A stretch of 64,000 bases of DNA from Bacilliculturomica massiliensis (GTDB lineage: Bacteria; Bacillota; Clostridia; Peptostreptococcales; Anaerovoracaceae): NCBI RefSeq assembly GCF_900605495.1, contig NZ_LR027602.1, positions 731,797 through 795,796 on the forward strand, in the 5' to 3' direction. This document shows, piece after piece, positions 43,947-54,700 of the stretch (its first letter is position 1; each line of letters starts with the position of its first letter). Under the pieces are notes generated by a model. It saw nothing but the letters and a program-made list of their open reading frames with translations. It was not told the DNA's origin and made no database searches. A program made the position numbers and the translations under genes.

Positions 43947-45899
43947 ATGGCGCAGAGAGGGCGTAAAAAAGAATATGCGGTTCTGTGCTTTTTCGCGGCG
44001 TCACTGGTATTTTCCATTGCCGTCAATTTTGCTGTCCACCGTCTGGACAATAAGTATGAATACAGCGAAAAGCAGCCGGTATGCGGCGTGATGGAGCTGA
44101 CAGAGGCAGATCTCTCCGGGCGGGTCAATTATCTGTGCGACGACTGGGAGATCTACCGGGGCGTTCTATTGACGCCTGATGACTTCAGAAAACCGGGTGG
44201 CGGGCCGCTGCCCGACGAATATGTGCGGCTGGGACAGTATCCGGGTTTTGAGACCGGCGGAGATGCGGCCGGCAGCGGCCATGGGGCTCACGGCAGCGCT
44301 ACCTACCGCCTGCGGCTACTGCTGCCGGAAACGCCTGCCAGGTATGAGCTGGAGCTGCCTGAGATATTTTCCGCCTATCGTCTCTGGGCAGGGGGAAAAC
44401 CGGTATTTCAGAGCGGGGACCCTGATCCGGCAGATTACAGTCCCCGGCTGGTCCAGACGAAGATCAGCTTTGAAGCGGCGGGAGAGACGGAGCTGCTGTT
44501 TCAGGTCAGCGATTTTTCGCACTATTACAGCGGCATCGTTTATCCGCCTGCGTTCGGTTCAGAGCAGGATGTCGAACGGCTGCTTTCCGGCCGTCTGGCA
44601 CTGAAAACCATCCAGTGCTTTTTCGCGGCGCTGCTGTGTCTGTGTTATGCAGCTCTGTGGGCTGTAAACCGTGGAGACCGAAAGCCTCTGTGTTTTTCGC
44701 TCATCTGCGCCGGTTATCTGGGATACGCCAGTTATCTGCCGATCCACACCTTCCTGCCGTCGGGCAGTTTTTTCTGGTATCGGATGGAAGATTTTTGTTT
44801 TCTGTTTCTGCTGCTCTTTCTCTGCACTCTGGCGGGTGTGCTGTGGCGCGCCGTTCCTCTTCCGGGGCTTCGCTGTCTGCAGGGCTTCATCGCAGCCATG
44901 ATGGCGGCCAGTCTGATCGTTCCTTCCTTTTTTGACACAGGAGGGCTGCCCCTTATGCGTGCATACGGATTTTTCATGGACGCCTGTCAATTTATCGTGG
45001 TGGCCTGGCTGATCCTTGGCTGCTGCCGCGTCTGCCTTTTGGGAATGACGGCCGGCCGCGGGCTCCTATTTGCTCTGCTGTTTTTCGGAGTCGCGCTGGC
45101 GGGGGACCGGATGGACTACTGGTATGAGCCGGTCCTTCTGGGCTGGGGATCGGAGTACGGCGGATTCGTGCTGCTGTGCGTGCTGGCGTCCCTTGTGGTG
45201 ATGGAGAGCATTGCCGCCCGCAGGGAGAACATGGAGCTCATAGAGAATGAGGCCCGCAAAGAGATCTATATGCGCGAGATCGTGCACGACCTCAGATCTC
45301 CGCTGGCACTGATCACTACCTACGCCCAGCTTTCCCGGCTGGGCGTGGCGGAGGACGAGAAACAGCAGAGCGAGTTTCTCAGCGAGATCGAAGCCCGGGC
45401 AAAGGAGCTGTCTGAACGGATCGGCCGTCTCCGGCGCATGGATCCCACGGAGCTTTCGAATATGAATTTCGTTACAGTGGACAGTCTGGAATATCTGGGA
45501 TCACTGCGGGATAAATACAGTGCGCTGCTGGCCGGCAAGGGGTTGGATCTTCTGGTGGCGGGAGAACATTTTTCTCTGCGCCTGGACCGCGAGAAAATGG
45601 ATATGGCCATGGAAAACCTCATCATGAACAGTATGCGTTTCACAGAGGCCGGAGGGACCGTCACTCTTGAAGCCCGCGTCAGGGGAGGCAGAAAAGAACT
45701 CAGGCTGAGGGACACCGGCGCAGGCATGGATGAGGAGTATCTTAATCGGATCTTTGAGCGGGGGTTTACAGGAGACCGGACGGAGCACACCGGCCTGGGC
45801 CTTTCCATCGTGACCAGAATCGCGGCGGCTCACGGCAGCAGTGTGGAGGTTGAGTCCCGGCCTGGCCGGGGGAGTTGTTTTATCCTGCGTTTCCAATAG
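43947..45899 (+). CDS. 7TM-DISM sensor histidine kinase
   Basis: 650 residues. An N-terminal membrane helix and an extracytoplasmic beta-rich domain (about 45-215; ATYRLRLLLPETPARYELEL) are followed by a block of seven membrane helices (about 220-420), the 7TMR-DISM layout. H447 lies in MREIVHDLRSPLAL. N-box ENLIMNSMRF and G-box HTGLGLSIV complete the kinase. GGGAGG precedes the ATG. The 175-bp gap from the regulator gene holds no gene. The ligand is unknown; a carbohydrate or wall fragment is plausible for this sensor type. Confidence 0.9.
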   Translation: MAQRGRKKEYAVLCFFAASLVFSIAVNFAVHRLDNKYEYSEKQPVCGVMELTEADLSGRVNYLCDDWEIYRGVLLTPDDFRKPGGGPLPDEYVRLGQYPGFETGGDAAGSGHGAHGSATYRLRLLLPETPARYELELPEIFSAYRLWAGGKPVFQSGDPDPADYSPRLVQTKISFEAAGETELLFQVSDFSHYYSGIVYPPAFGSEQDVERLLSGRLALKTIQCFFAALLCLCYAALWAVNRGDRKPLCFSLICAGYLGYASYLPIHTFLPSGSFFWYRMEDFCFLFLLLFLCTLAGVLWRAVPLPGLRCLQGFIAAMMAASLIVPSFFDTGGLPLMRAYGFFMDACQFIVVAWLILGCCRVCLLGMTAGRGLLFALLFFGVALAGDRMDYWYEPVLLGWGSEYGGFVLLCVLASLVVMESIAARRENMELIENEARKEIYMREIVHDLRSPLALITTYAQLSRLGVAEDEKQQSEFLSEIEARAKELSERIGRLRRMDPTELSNMNFVTVDSLEYLGSLRDKYSALLAGKGLDLLVAGEHFSLRLDREKMDMAMENLIMNSMRFTEAGGTVTLEARVRGGRKELRLRDTGAGMDEEYLNRIFERGFTGDRTEHTGLGLSIVTRIAAAHGSSVEVESRPGRGSCFILRFQ

Positions 45900-45939
45900 C
45901 AGGAACTGCTCTGCAAAATCTTTAATATTCTTTAAATTC

Positions 45940-45968
45940 AGCACCGGGTGACCGGTGCTATACTTTTT
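45940..45968 (+). terminator. Hairpin with U-tract after the 7TM kinase gene
   Basis: AGCACCGG-GTGA-CCGGTGCT followed by ATACTTTTT. The adjoining TATACT could also be a -10 box for the next gene, with the palindrome as an operator; both readings are possible. Confidence 0.6.
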
Positions 45969-46004
45969 GTATAGAAAAGATTTTTGCGGGAGCAGGTGAT
46001 ACGG

Positions 46005-46748
46005 ATGGAAAGCGGAATGATAAAGCTGCGCGTCGGCCTCTGTGATGATCTGGCGGAGGACAGGCAGCTGTTGCTGGATCTGCTCAACCAGCGGTTCCGG
46101 ACGAGAAAAGAAGAATACATACTGACCGCTTACAGCAGTGCGGAATCCCTTCTCAGCGCAGTGGAGGAGGACGGCGCGGTCTTCGATCTGCTTTTTCTTG
46201 ATATCTATATGGAGGGAATATCGGGGATCGAGGCAGCCAGGCGGCTTCGGGAGAGGGACGGGACCGTGTCTCTGATTTTCATCACCACCAGCCCTGATTT
46301 CGCGCTGGAGAGCTATGAGGTATTTGCAATGGGCTATCTGCTGAAACCGCCGGACGGCGGGAATCTGGACCGCATACTGGACCGGTTTTTCAGCGAGCGT
46401 GTGCCCCGTGCGAAAAACAGTCTGCTGGTTCTTGATCCGAAAAAGGGGACACGTGTACCCTACAGGGATATTATGTGGATCGAAAGCTGCGGTCACGTGA
46501 TCAACGTTTACCGGGCTGGCGGTCCGCCGCTGCGATTTTACACAAAGCTGTCGGAGCTGGAAACAGAGCTGTCATCCCGGGAGAATTTCCTGCGGTGCCA
46601 TCAGAGCTGCATCGTCAACCTGGATTATGTTCAGGAGGTGGACAGCGACTTCGTTCTGACAGACGGGACGATCGTACCCATAAGAGCGAAGGAACGAAGG
46701 CGGATGAAAGAGATCTATTATCAGTATTTTATAAAGAGCTCCCTGTAG
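46005..46748 (+). CDS. LytTR-type response regulator
   Basis: 247 residues from ATG at 46005 (AGGTGA six bases upstream). Receiver domain with DD near residue 15 and phospho-acceptor in LLFLDIYMEGISG. The DNA-binding LytTR domain (about 145-245) shows IMWIESCGHVINVY, FLRCHQSCIVNLDYVQEV and IRAKERRRMKEIYYQYF. Such pairs often answer to peptides or control surface and competence functions. Partner kinase is the next gene. Confidence 0.92.
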   Translation: MESGMIKLRVGLCDDLAEDRQLLLDLLNQRFRTRKEEYILTAYSSAESLLSAVEEDGAVFDLLFLDIYMEGISGIEAARRLRERDGTVSLIFITTSPDFALESYEVFAMGYLLKPPDGGNLDRILDRFFSERVPRAKNSLLVLDPKKGTRVPYRDIMWIESCGHVINVYRAGGPPLRFYTKLSELETELSSRENFLRCHQSCIVNLDYVQEVDSDFVLTDGTIVPIRAKERRRMKEIYYQYFIKSSL

Positions 46749-46806
46749 CCCCGGGCTGGCGGTCCGCGCGGCGTCCGGCGCCAGGGGGCGAGAGGGTGGT
46801 TGGACG

Positions 46807-48168
46807 ATGTATGTATTGGGTGATATGGCCCGCAGTCTGCCGGACGTAGTGTTCATGGGCGCCGGCATCTGGATGGCTCATTCTTTTTATCGCTCGCAGC
46901 GGAAATGGTGGCAGATAGCCGGGACCTGGACCCTGTGCGTCGTTTTCTGCGGGCTTGCCGCCTCCTTTCTGTGGGAATATACCGGGATGTCGCAGATGCC
47001 TTATGAGAGAGTCAGTATGATAGTGGGGTTTTCCTGCATTTTTGCGTATCTGTATCTGTTTACCGAGGTGCCGGCGGCACAGCGGATCTTCACATACTTT
47101 TTCGTGGACAACAGTATGTATCTGCTGGTGGTCCTGTCCAGGTATCTTTCGGTCTTTCTTCTGGAAATCATCCCTGTTTCGCCGGATCTGCTTTTTCTGG
47201 GCATATATGCTGTTCTGACGCTGGCATTCTGCACCGGGTTTGCAAATTATCTGAAACAGAACATGCTGCGGGGGCTGGCGGTGTTTCAGCATCAGCTTAC
47301 CGTGCTCAGTATTTTCGCATTTATCAATTATGTGGCACTGCTGGCCTGGATCGATCCCTGGGGACCGATGGATCCTCTGAATGTACTGGAACTGACCCGC
47401 GTGCTGCTGTTTTGCGCCATATCTGCAGGGGGATATTATCTGGCCTTCCGCATCCTTCTGACCCTGCGCCTGCGCATGGAAGCGGAGCAAAAAGAACAGC
47501 AGATGCGGGAGCAGATGAAACTGACAGAGCAGTATTATCATAACTTTTTGGAAAATGTGGATCAGATCCGAACGCTGCGCCACGACGTAAATCATCATAT
47601 CCGCACCATAGCCGGACTCTGTGCGGGAAAGGAATGGGGACAGCTTGAGGACTATGTGAACAGGCTGACAGAGCAGAGCGCGCCCGGAGAGCTGCGGATC
47701 TGGTGCCGTCATTACACCGTCAGCGCCCTGCTGGATCATTATTCGGGCGTCTGCCGGAGCAAAGGGATCCGGTTTGAGTGCAGAGCAGCCGTCGCCCCGG
47801 AGTGCGCTGTGGATCCGATCCATCTGTGCGCCGTTTTGGGAAATGCGCTGCAAAACGCGGTGGACGCCTGCGAGCAGATGGACAGGAAAGAAGAACGGTT
47901 TATCGAGGTCCAGGCCCGGGAACGGGCGGGGAAACTGGTGATCGAGGTCAGAAACAGCTTCGACGGATTTTTGTGGGAGGATGGGGAAAGGGGATTCCGC
48001 TCCCGCAAAGAGGAAGAGGGCCACGGGCTGGGGCTCGGCAGCATCCGCAGGACAGTGGAACTCTACGGCGGATATTGCTCCGCCGGGGGTCAGAACGGCG
48101 TGTTCTCCCTGCAGGCCGTCCTGAAAGAAAGGGAAGTGGGAGATGGCACAGACATATATTCCGCGTAA
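46807..48168 (+). CDS. GHKL-type sensor histidine kinase (AgrC/LytS-like)
   Basis: 453 residues. Six or seven membrane helices in the first 225 residues, a short coiled linker, H259 in LRHDVNHHIRTIAG, and a HATPase_c_5-type domain (LGNALQNAVDACEQ; GHGLGLGSIRRTVELYGG). This is the quorum-sensor-like architecture. No propeptide or AgrB-like gene is visible next to it, so the signal is unknown. Starts 58 bases after the LytTR gene. Confidence 0.92.
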   Translation: MYVLGDMARSLPDVVFMGAGIWMAHSFYRSQRKWWQIAGTWTLCVVFCGLAASFLWEYTGMSQMPYERVSMIVGFSCIFAYLYLFTEVPAAQRIFTYFFVDNSMYLLVVLSRYLSVFLLEIIPVSPDLLFLGIYAVLTLAFCTGFANYLKQNMLRGLAVFQHQLTVLSIFAFINYVALLAWIDPWGPMDPLNVLELTRVLLFCAISAGGYYLAFRILLTLRLRMEAEQKEQQMREQMKLTEQYYHNFLENVDQIRTLRHDVNHHIRTIAGLCAGKEWGQLEDYVNRLTEQSAPGELRIWCRHYTVSALLDHYSGVCRSKGIRFECRAAVAPECAVDPIHLCAVLGNALQNAVDACEQMDRKEERFIEVQARERAGKLVIEVRNSFDGFLWEDGERGFRSRKEEEGHGLGLGSIRRTVELYGGYCSAGGQNGVFSLQAVLKEREVGDGTDIYSA

Positions 48169-48284
48169 CGCCGCGGTGGGGCGGCACTGTCTGACTGACT
48201 GTCTCGGCGGACGGGAAACGGTCCGTCAAAGCTCCTGTTGATACGGAACAGATCCGATTTTGATGAAAAAACGGCCCCTTTTGC

Positions 48285-48310
48285 AGCCTTCGCACAGCGG
48301 AGGCTTTTTT
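48285..48310 (+). terminator. Intrinsic terminator of the LytTR-GHKL pair
   Basis: AGCCTTCGC / GCGGAGGCT stem (one G-U) around ACA, then TTTTT. Confidence 0.8.
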
Positions 48311-48424
48311 CTGTTAATTTATAGTTGGAATGCTTGTCAGATGACCAGGTGTATTTCCGGTCATCTGGAAAAGAAGCGGCTGTGGACTTGTGGGGGTCCG
48401 AAAGGCCGGAACGGAGGAGGGAAA

Positions 48425-48685
48425 ATGGCGAGATCAAATCAAGCGGCGTGCAGAGGCATCATAGGGATCGCCGATGACGGCTGTCCCATCGTCACGGCTG
48501 ATTACGACTGCCCGCTGTGGCAGGGCCAGCCTGACGCGGCTTATGCCGTTCACGAGTGTTGGTATTGCATATACGCCGACTTCAGAAAATCGGCCCAGAT
48601 CTATCTGGCGCAGAGTATTTGCCGCCATCCGGGGAATCGCGTGGAAGTCCGGAGGAAAAATGATATAGGCAGTGATATCGGTTAG
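48425..48685 (+). CDS. Small cysteine-rich protein of unknown function
   Basis: 86 residues from ATG at 48425, preceded by GGAGGAGGG. Six cysteines including HECWYCIYAD (C-x-x-C) and DYDCPLW. No signal peptide or membrane helix. No family recognised. It lies 35 bases upstream of the giant SLH gene and may be cotranscribed with it. Confidence 0.6.
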   Translation: MARSNQAACRGIIGIADDGCPIVTADYDCPLWQGQPDAAYAVHECWYCIYADFRKSAQIYLAQSICRHPGNRVEVRRKNDIGSDIG

Positions 48686-48720
48686 AATGCCTGGAAGCTG
48701 CAGGCGAAAGGAGTGTGAAT

Positions 48721-51700
48721 ATGCGTAAGAAAGTTAGAGAAGCGCTGCGCGTTGATATGCGGCAGATGCGGAAGGTCGTGGCATTTGTCGTCTCTATTTG
48801 TATGCTGGCGGGCATGACTCCCCTGAGCGTGCGCGCGGAGTCCGGCGGAGACGGGGCTTCCGGCGCCGGGAGCAGCGCGCCGGTGGCAGAGCAGGCGGGG
48901 GGCCCGGAGGAGATCGGGGCCGCGAATGCGGACAAGATCGAAACGGGAGGAACGGACAAGACCGGAACGGCGGAGCCGGACAAGAGCGAAACGGTGGAGC
49001 CGGACAAGGCCGGGACAGAAGAGCCGGAGGATGCAGTTCAGGCGGCGCTGCTGGCCGCGGTGACGGAAAGCGTGGCAGCGCTGCGCAAAAATGGCGTTAC
49101 CGCCGACTGGAAGCCGGATTTTGTGGATAAAGACGGCAGGCCTACAGCGAACAAACCTTACTTCGACAAGGGCTGGGAAGCGTACCTTCAGCTGACGGAT
49201 GAGAGCAAGACCGCCATATCCCAGGCTGACAGAGACTATCTGGAGCTCTGCGCCCTCACCGTCACCGGCGAAGACGATGAATGTCAGCTCTGTCGGGAAC
49301 ACGGCGCGAAGGCCTATCACCAGCCCTCCGTCTGTCCCTACGAGCCTGCGAACGTGGCTGAAATGGAAAGATTGATCGCGGATGAGGCCGCGCTGCAGGC
49401 TGAGATGGATGTGCAACCGGAGAAGCCGGCGTCCTTTTTCGAGAAGCTGATCAATAACCTTTGGAATGCCTATAACACCCTGGTGGGAAAGGTAAAAGAT
49501 ATTTTTTCCGTTAACGGCAGGAGTGCGGAGGAGGAGCGGATCATCGCGCACAGAGAGGCGCTGACGGCGGAGCTTCAGTCCGCGGAAACGATCAGCGCCG
49601 GAGCGGAGCGGCTTGCGGAAGCGGTGAGCGCCATGGAAAACACAGAATCATATATCGCGGAAAACGGCGCGTATATCGATCAGGTGTGGGCGCAGTATCA
49701 GGCTCTTTACACAGAAGAAAATCTTCTGGATTATATCATGTTTACTTTTGCAAACTGGGATACCGCTTCCGAGACAGAGGCGCCTGTATTCAGTCAGGGG
49801 TGGGAAACGCTGACCTCTGTGTACAGGGCCCGCCGGATTGCCGCGGGAGACGTCTGCGCGGACTGCCTGGCCTGTACGGGAATGGAGATCTGTCATCTCC
49901 ACGACGCGGGACTCACGGAGGAGTGTCCCAACAGGAATACTCTGGACAGCATACCGGCGGAACTGCCGGGTCCGGACGACAAGGGCGGCGCGGGAAAAGC
50001 GGACGGCCGCACAGAGGGACCAGCTGTTTCGGAGTCCCATGAAAGCGGCGCAGGTAGGCTGCTTGCCGGGCTGCTGGAACGGGCGACGCCAAAAGCCTAT
50101 GCCGCGGAGCCGGAGCAGGCTTTTGACGAAGGGACAGGAACAGCGGATGGGCCTGCTGTGATCAGGGAACTGCCGTCGTTTTTTTCAGGGGCGCTGAAAG
50201 CGGCGTCGGCCAGCTATCTCCCGGGGATGATCACTGCTCCGGACAGCACGGCCACAAAGTCTCAGACCATCGGCGGGACCAATGGGGAGCCCTATAAACT
50301 CATCGTAAATCCAAACGGAAGGATATCGGTCTGGTTCGATTTAGGCGGAAACGGACGCTACGATCAGAAACAGTATTATGGTTCCGACGCCAACTCCAAC
50401 GGATCGGTGCTGGTGATCAACGGCAATGTGTACGGAACAGATTACCTGGGCGGCGCGCTGATAGACAACGGCCATTTCGCTGTGAGCAACACGCTGACAG
50501 ACGGCGGCCGCACCGTGAAAACGGTATTCGTAAATAAAAGCGGCGTGCAGGTGACTCAGTACGTTAATCTGCCCAAGGGCGCCAATTATATCAACAAACG
50601 CTGGGAGATAATCAATTACAATGCTTCCGGCTCGATCAGCGATCTGCGGTTCATCCACGGAGGCGATACATTTTTCGCCGGATCGGACACGGGCTACTGT
50701 TACTATAACAGGGGGACCCGGAGCGTCTACATAAAGAAAAATGCAGACAGCGGCATGATGTCCTATATCTGGGACGGAGCGGTGCCGGCGGACCGTTATT
50801 TTTCAGGGTATTATTATGACGGAAAACAGCTGGCCATGAAAGGGCTGCTGAATAATACGGCTTACCACACGGCGAATCCCGGCGCATCTTACGTGGACGC
50901 GGGGTATTTTCTCCAGTGGGACAAGGCGTCTCTGGGGACCGGAGAGACCTGGACCATCAAATCTACCGAGGGATTCAGTCTGAAGGGCGACGTTCAGATC
51001 CAGGCTCCCGCGGAGAACACGGCGGCGCCGGGAAGCCTGGTGTCCTACCGGTTTACCCTGATGAATATGTCGGATCAGGAGAAGACTGTCGATCTGACGG
51101 CGGATTCTTCTAATTTCTACAGCGCAGACATTCGCGTGATCAACGGAGTAATAAAGACCGGCAGCGGTTACCGGACCACTGTGCCGGCGATGGGAAGCAG
51201 GACGGTGATCGTGGACTGCGAGATACCGGCAGACGCGCCTGACGGCACGGATAAAATAACGCTGACCGGCCTTTACGACGGAAAGACGCAGACAGGCAGT
51301 GTGACCACCACCGTCAACAGTGAGGCCATCGGCTTTGACCGGGTCGTGGTGGTGGAAAACAAGCCGTCCGATTCGGGCAGCGGCGGCGTAGTACAGACTA
51401 CCATCTACGCGGAGATCAACGGCAAGAATCTGCCTACTAACGCTGAGGTCACCCTGGTGGCCAAGCTGATGAAGGAAGACGGAACGCCTACCAATATAGA
51501 AGGACGCGTCACTGTGACCACAGGATCGGAAAAAGTGGATCAGATCATCGGGGTGATCCCGCTGAGCTATGTGGCGGAAGCCGGCACCGTATATTTTGCA
51601 GAGGTATCGGTGGAGAAGGTGGTCCGTTACAACGGCACGCCGGGGACGGGAACAGGCACGGAGGTCCCTGTGGGGACTGTCACCGACGCGCCCAGCGGAC

Positions 51701-54700
51701 CGGTGACCATCGATCCTGAGGTTGCGGTGAAGTCGGTGACAAACATCGAATTCACCAACGGAGAGATCGACAGAGGGGAATCTCCTCAGGGGCAGATCAA
51801 GTTGTACAAGGATAGTACCATAAAGCTGGAAGCTGTGGTGACGCCCGTGGACGCCACCAATCCAGAGCTTGAGTGGAGTTCGTCCGACTATACGGTGGCT
51901 TCGGTGGATGAAAACGGCAAGGTCACGGCGGTAGGTTCTGAGGGGACGGCGCAGATCACGGCCACGGCCAAAGACCACAGCGGCGTTTCCTGTACAGTTA
52001 CGGTCAAGGTAAATGTGAAGCCTGAACGCATTACCTTTGACGCGAAGGACATTACCCTTGAAAAAGGAAAGAGCATAGAACTGACAGCCACGGTCCATTC
52101 GGAAAGCGTCAGCCTCGACGCCGGCGATATTCTTCTGGAGGTGCAGGGAAACGGCGCGGGAACGTCATACCTGGAGATCGGAAGCCCGATCCCAAATGGA
52201 AATAAAGCGACCGTATCTGTCACTGCTAAAGAAAGTACACCCGTGGGTTATCCGGTAGAAATATCAGCGGTCATCGATAAAGCAGGCGTTAACATTTCGG
52301 ACACCGCCGCCGTGCGGGTCGTGGAGGCGCTGCCTACGGGAATACGGATCACCTCGGGCGAGGCCATCGAGAGCAATGTGGCGGGCGGTCAGGTGACGGT
52401 GGGACCGGGACAGACGATCCCGCTGGGGGCGCTGATCTCCCCGGCGGAGGCGGCCAACAGCATGGGGGCTTCCGATGTGACCTGGACAACGGACCGGCCG
52501 GATCTGATCGCACTGGCGGCCGCGGGGAGCCAGCCGCTGGGCATAGTGGCGAAAACAGCCGCGGACAAAACGGGAGATGCCACAGTGACCGTCCGCATCA
52601 ACGGGACGAATTATGAGGACACGCTGCGGATCTCGGTGAGCACCGATGTGACGGACATCTCCGTATATCCCGGGGATCAGAAGGTCGGACAGGGAGAGAA
52701 GATCGCTCTGGCAATAGACTTCCAGCCCGTTTATGCCCTGCCGCCCACAGTCTTATGGTCTGTCTCAGGACCGGCGGTGTGGAATGGAAGTACGGGCTAC
52801 ATGACCGTAGACGCGGATGCGGAGCCAGGGGCGAAGATCGAGGTCACGGCCCGGACCCAAAAGGACGCCGGGGATCCGGCTTCCGTGCTTACGGCGGGAG
52901 CCGTATACACGGTGGAAGCGCGGGTAAGAGGCCTGAAGGTTACCGGGAGCGGCATCCTGAATATCGGCTCCGCCGGCGCTCAGTATGAGGTGATCTTTGA
53001 TCCTTCAGGATTGGCTGATGATCAGAAGGAGATCATGTGGGTATTCGATGAAACGAAGCTGAAGCTGGAGGCAGGGTGCAGGGTCACGGACAAAGCGGTC
53101 ACATTCCGGGTGCTGACTTCCGCGGCGGTGGGATCTACCGCGGTCAGAGTCATTTCATCCGTCAATAAAGACGTGTATGGACTCAAGAGCATTATGCTGG
53201 AAAACGCGCCCTTTGCGTATGCGGTAGAAAAGCAGGCGGGCGGGGCTGCGGCTTCCTCCGGCGGTTTTTATACCGAGGACGTTAAGCTCGTGACTTCGGG
53301 AATGCAGAACATTCGGGCCTTGCTTCAGAAGGTATCGGGGTCGGCGCTGACGGTCTACGAGGAGGAAAAAGACTATACTGCAGAAGAATTTGGAAACCTG
53401 CGTTTCGGCGACGGAACCTGGCGTGTCAGCGTTAAAAGCGGCCTGCGAAACGACGGCGTCATCACCGGAGCGGAAACCATCGTTCTGAAGGTGGATACCG
53501 GGGCGCCTACACTGTCGGCCCTGACCGTTACGGGAGCGGGCGCCACGCTTTCCGGCGGCCGTGTGGAGACTACAGGGAAACTGACCGTATCGGCGGAGGC
53601 GAAAGACAGCTCCTCAGGCGTGAAAGCGGTGCAGTATTCCATCAACGGCGGCGCCGACTGGATCGATATGGCACAGCTGGGCAGCACCAGTACGTGGCAG
53701 GCCGAGATCTCTCAAACGTTTACTGGAACCATACAAGTGCGCGCGCAGGACAAGGCTGGCCACGATTCCGCGGAACTGACGCAGCCTGCCATGATAACAG
53801 GGGCGGCGGAGGCGCCCGTGCTGGAGGTCGCTGACAGTCAGGGACAGCCAGTGGCTGACGGTGCGTGGAACCGGATCGGCGTGACCGTAAGCGCCAGAGG
53901 CGGCTCTTACAAGGAGGGCGGACTCACCTATACGTTGACTCATCCCGCGGATACAGGCACTCCCGGACCGGACACAGCCATGACGTCAGCGGGAGGCGTT
54001 TACAGCGTAACTGTTTCTCAACAGGGCATTACGCGCATCGTCGTGACGGCGGAGGACGTGTCCGGAAACAGGGCCACGGCCGGGGCTGTGGTGCGGATCG
54101 ACGGAGAAAAGCCGCAGATCAGTAATTTTGAAGTAACAGGTCCGGCGGTCCGGGAAGCGGCCGGAAAGGTCTATGCCACGGGACAGCTGAAGATCTCGGC
54201 TGCGATCATGGACGGGGATTCCGGTCTCGGACAGGTGACGGCTAAGGTCACCAGCGGCAGCGGCGTGGGAGCCGTGGAGCTGGCGGCTCCCGCGGTGACC
54301 GAAAACAACGGCAGTTATTCCTTTATCTTTGATGAAGAATTTGACGGCGCGGTCTGGCTGACGGCCACGGACAAAGCAGGAAATACGGAGACCGTGAGCA
54401 AAGCCGCCATGATCGCCTCTCCAGTGAAGGCGCCCACAGTGACACTGACGGACGCGGAGGGAACGGAGCTGATCACGGCGGGCGCGTGGACAAAGGGCGA
54501 CGTAACGGTAAAAGTCTCAGGACCTGCCGGCCAGAAGCTGATGTACAGCGCAGTAGGCGCGGCGGCGTCGGAGAAGACTGATTTTCCGTCAGGCGGTCTC
54601 ACTGTGACCAGATCTGGGATCACCACATTGACGGCCATCGCTGCCGATGTGTCGGGAGCGGAAGCGGAGACAAGGGCTGTGATCATGATCGATAAGGTCA

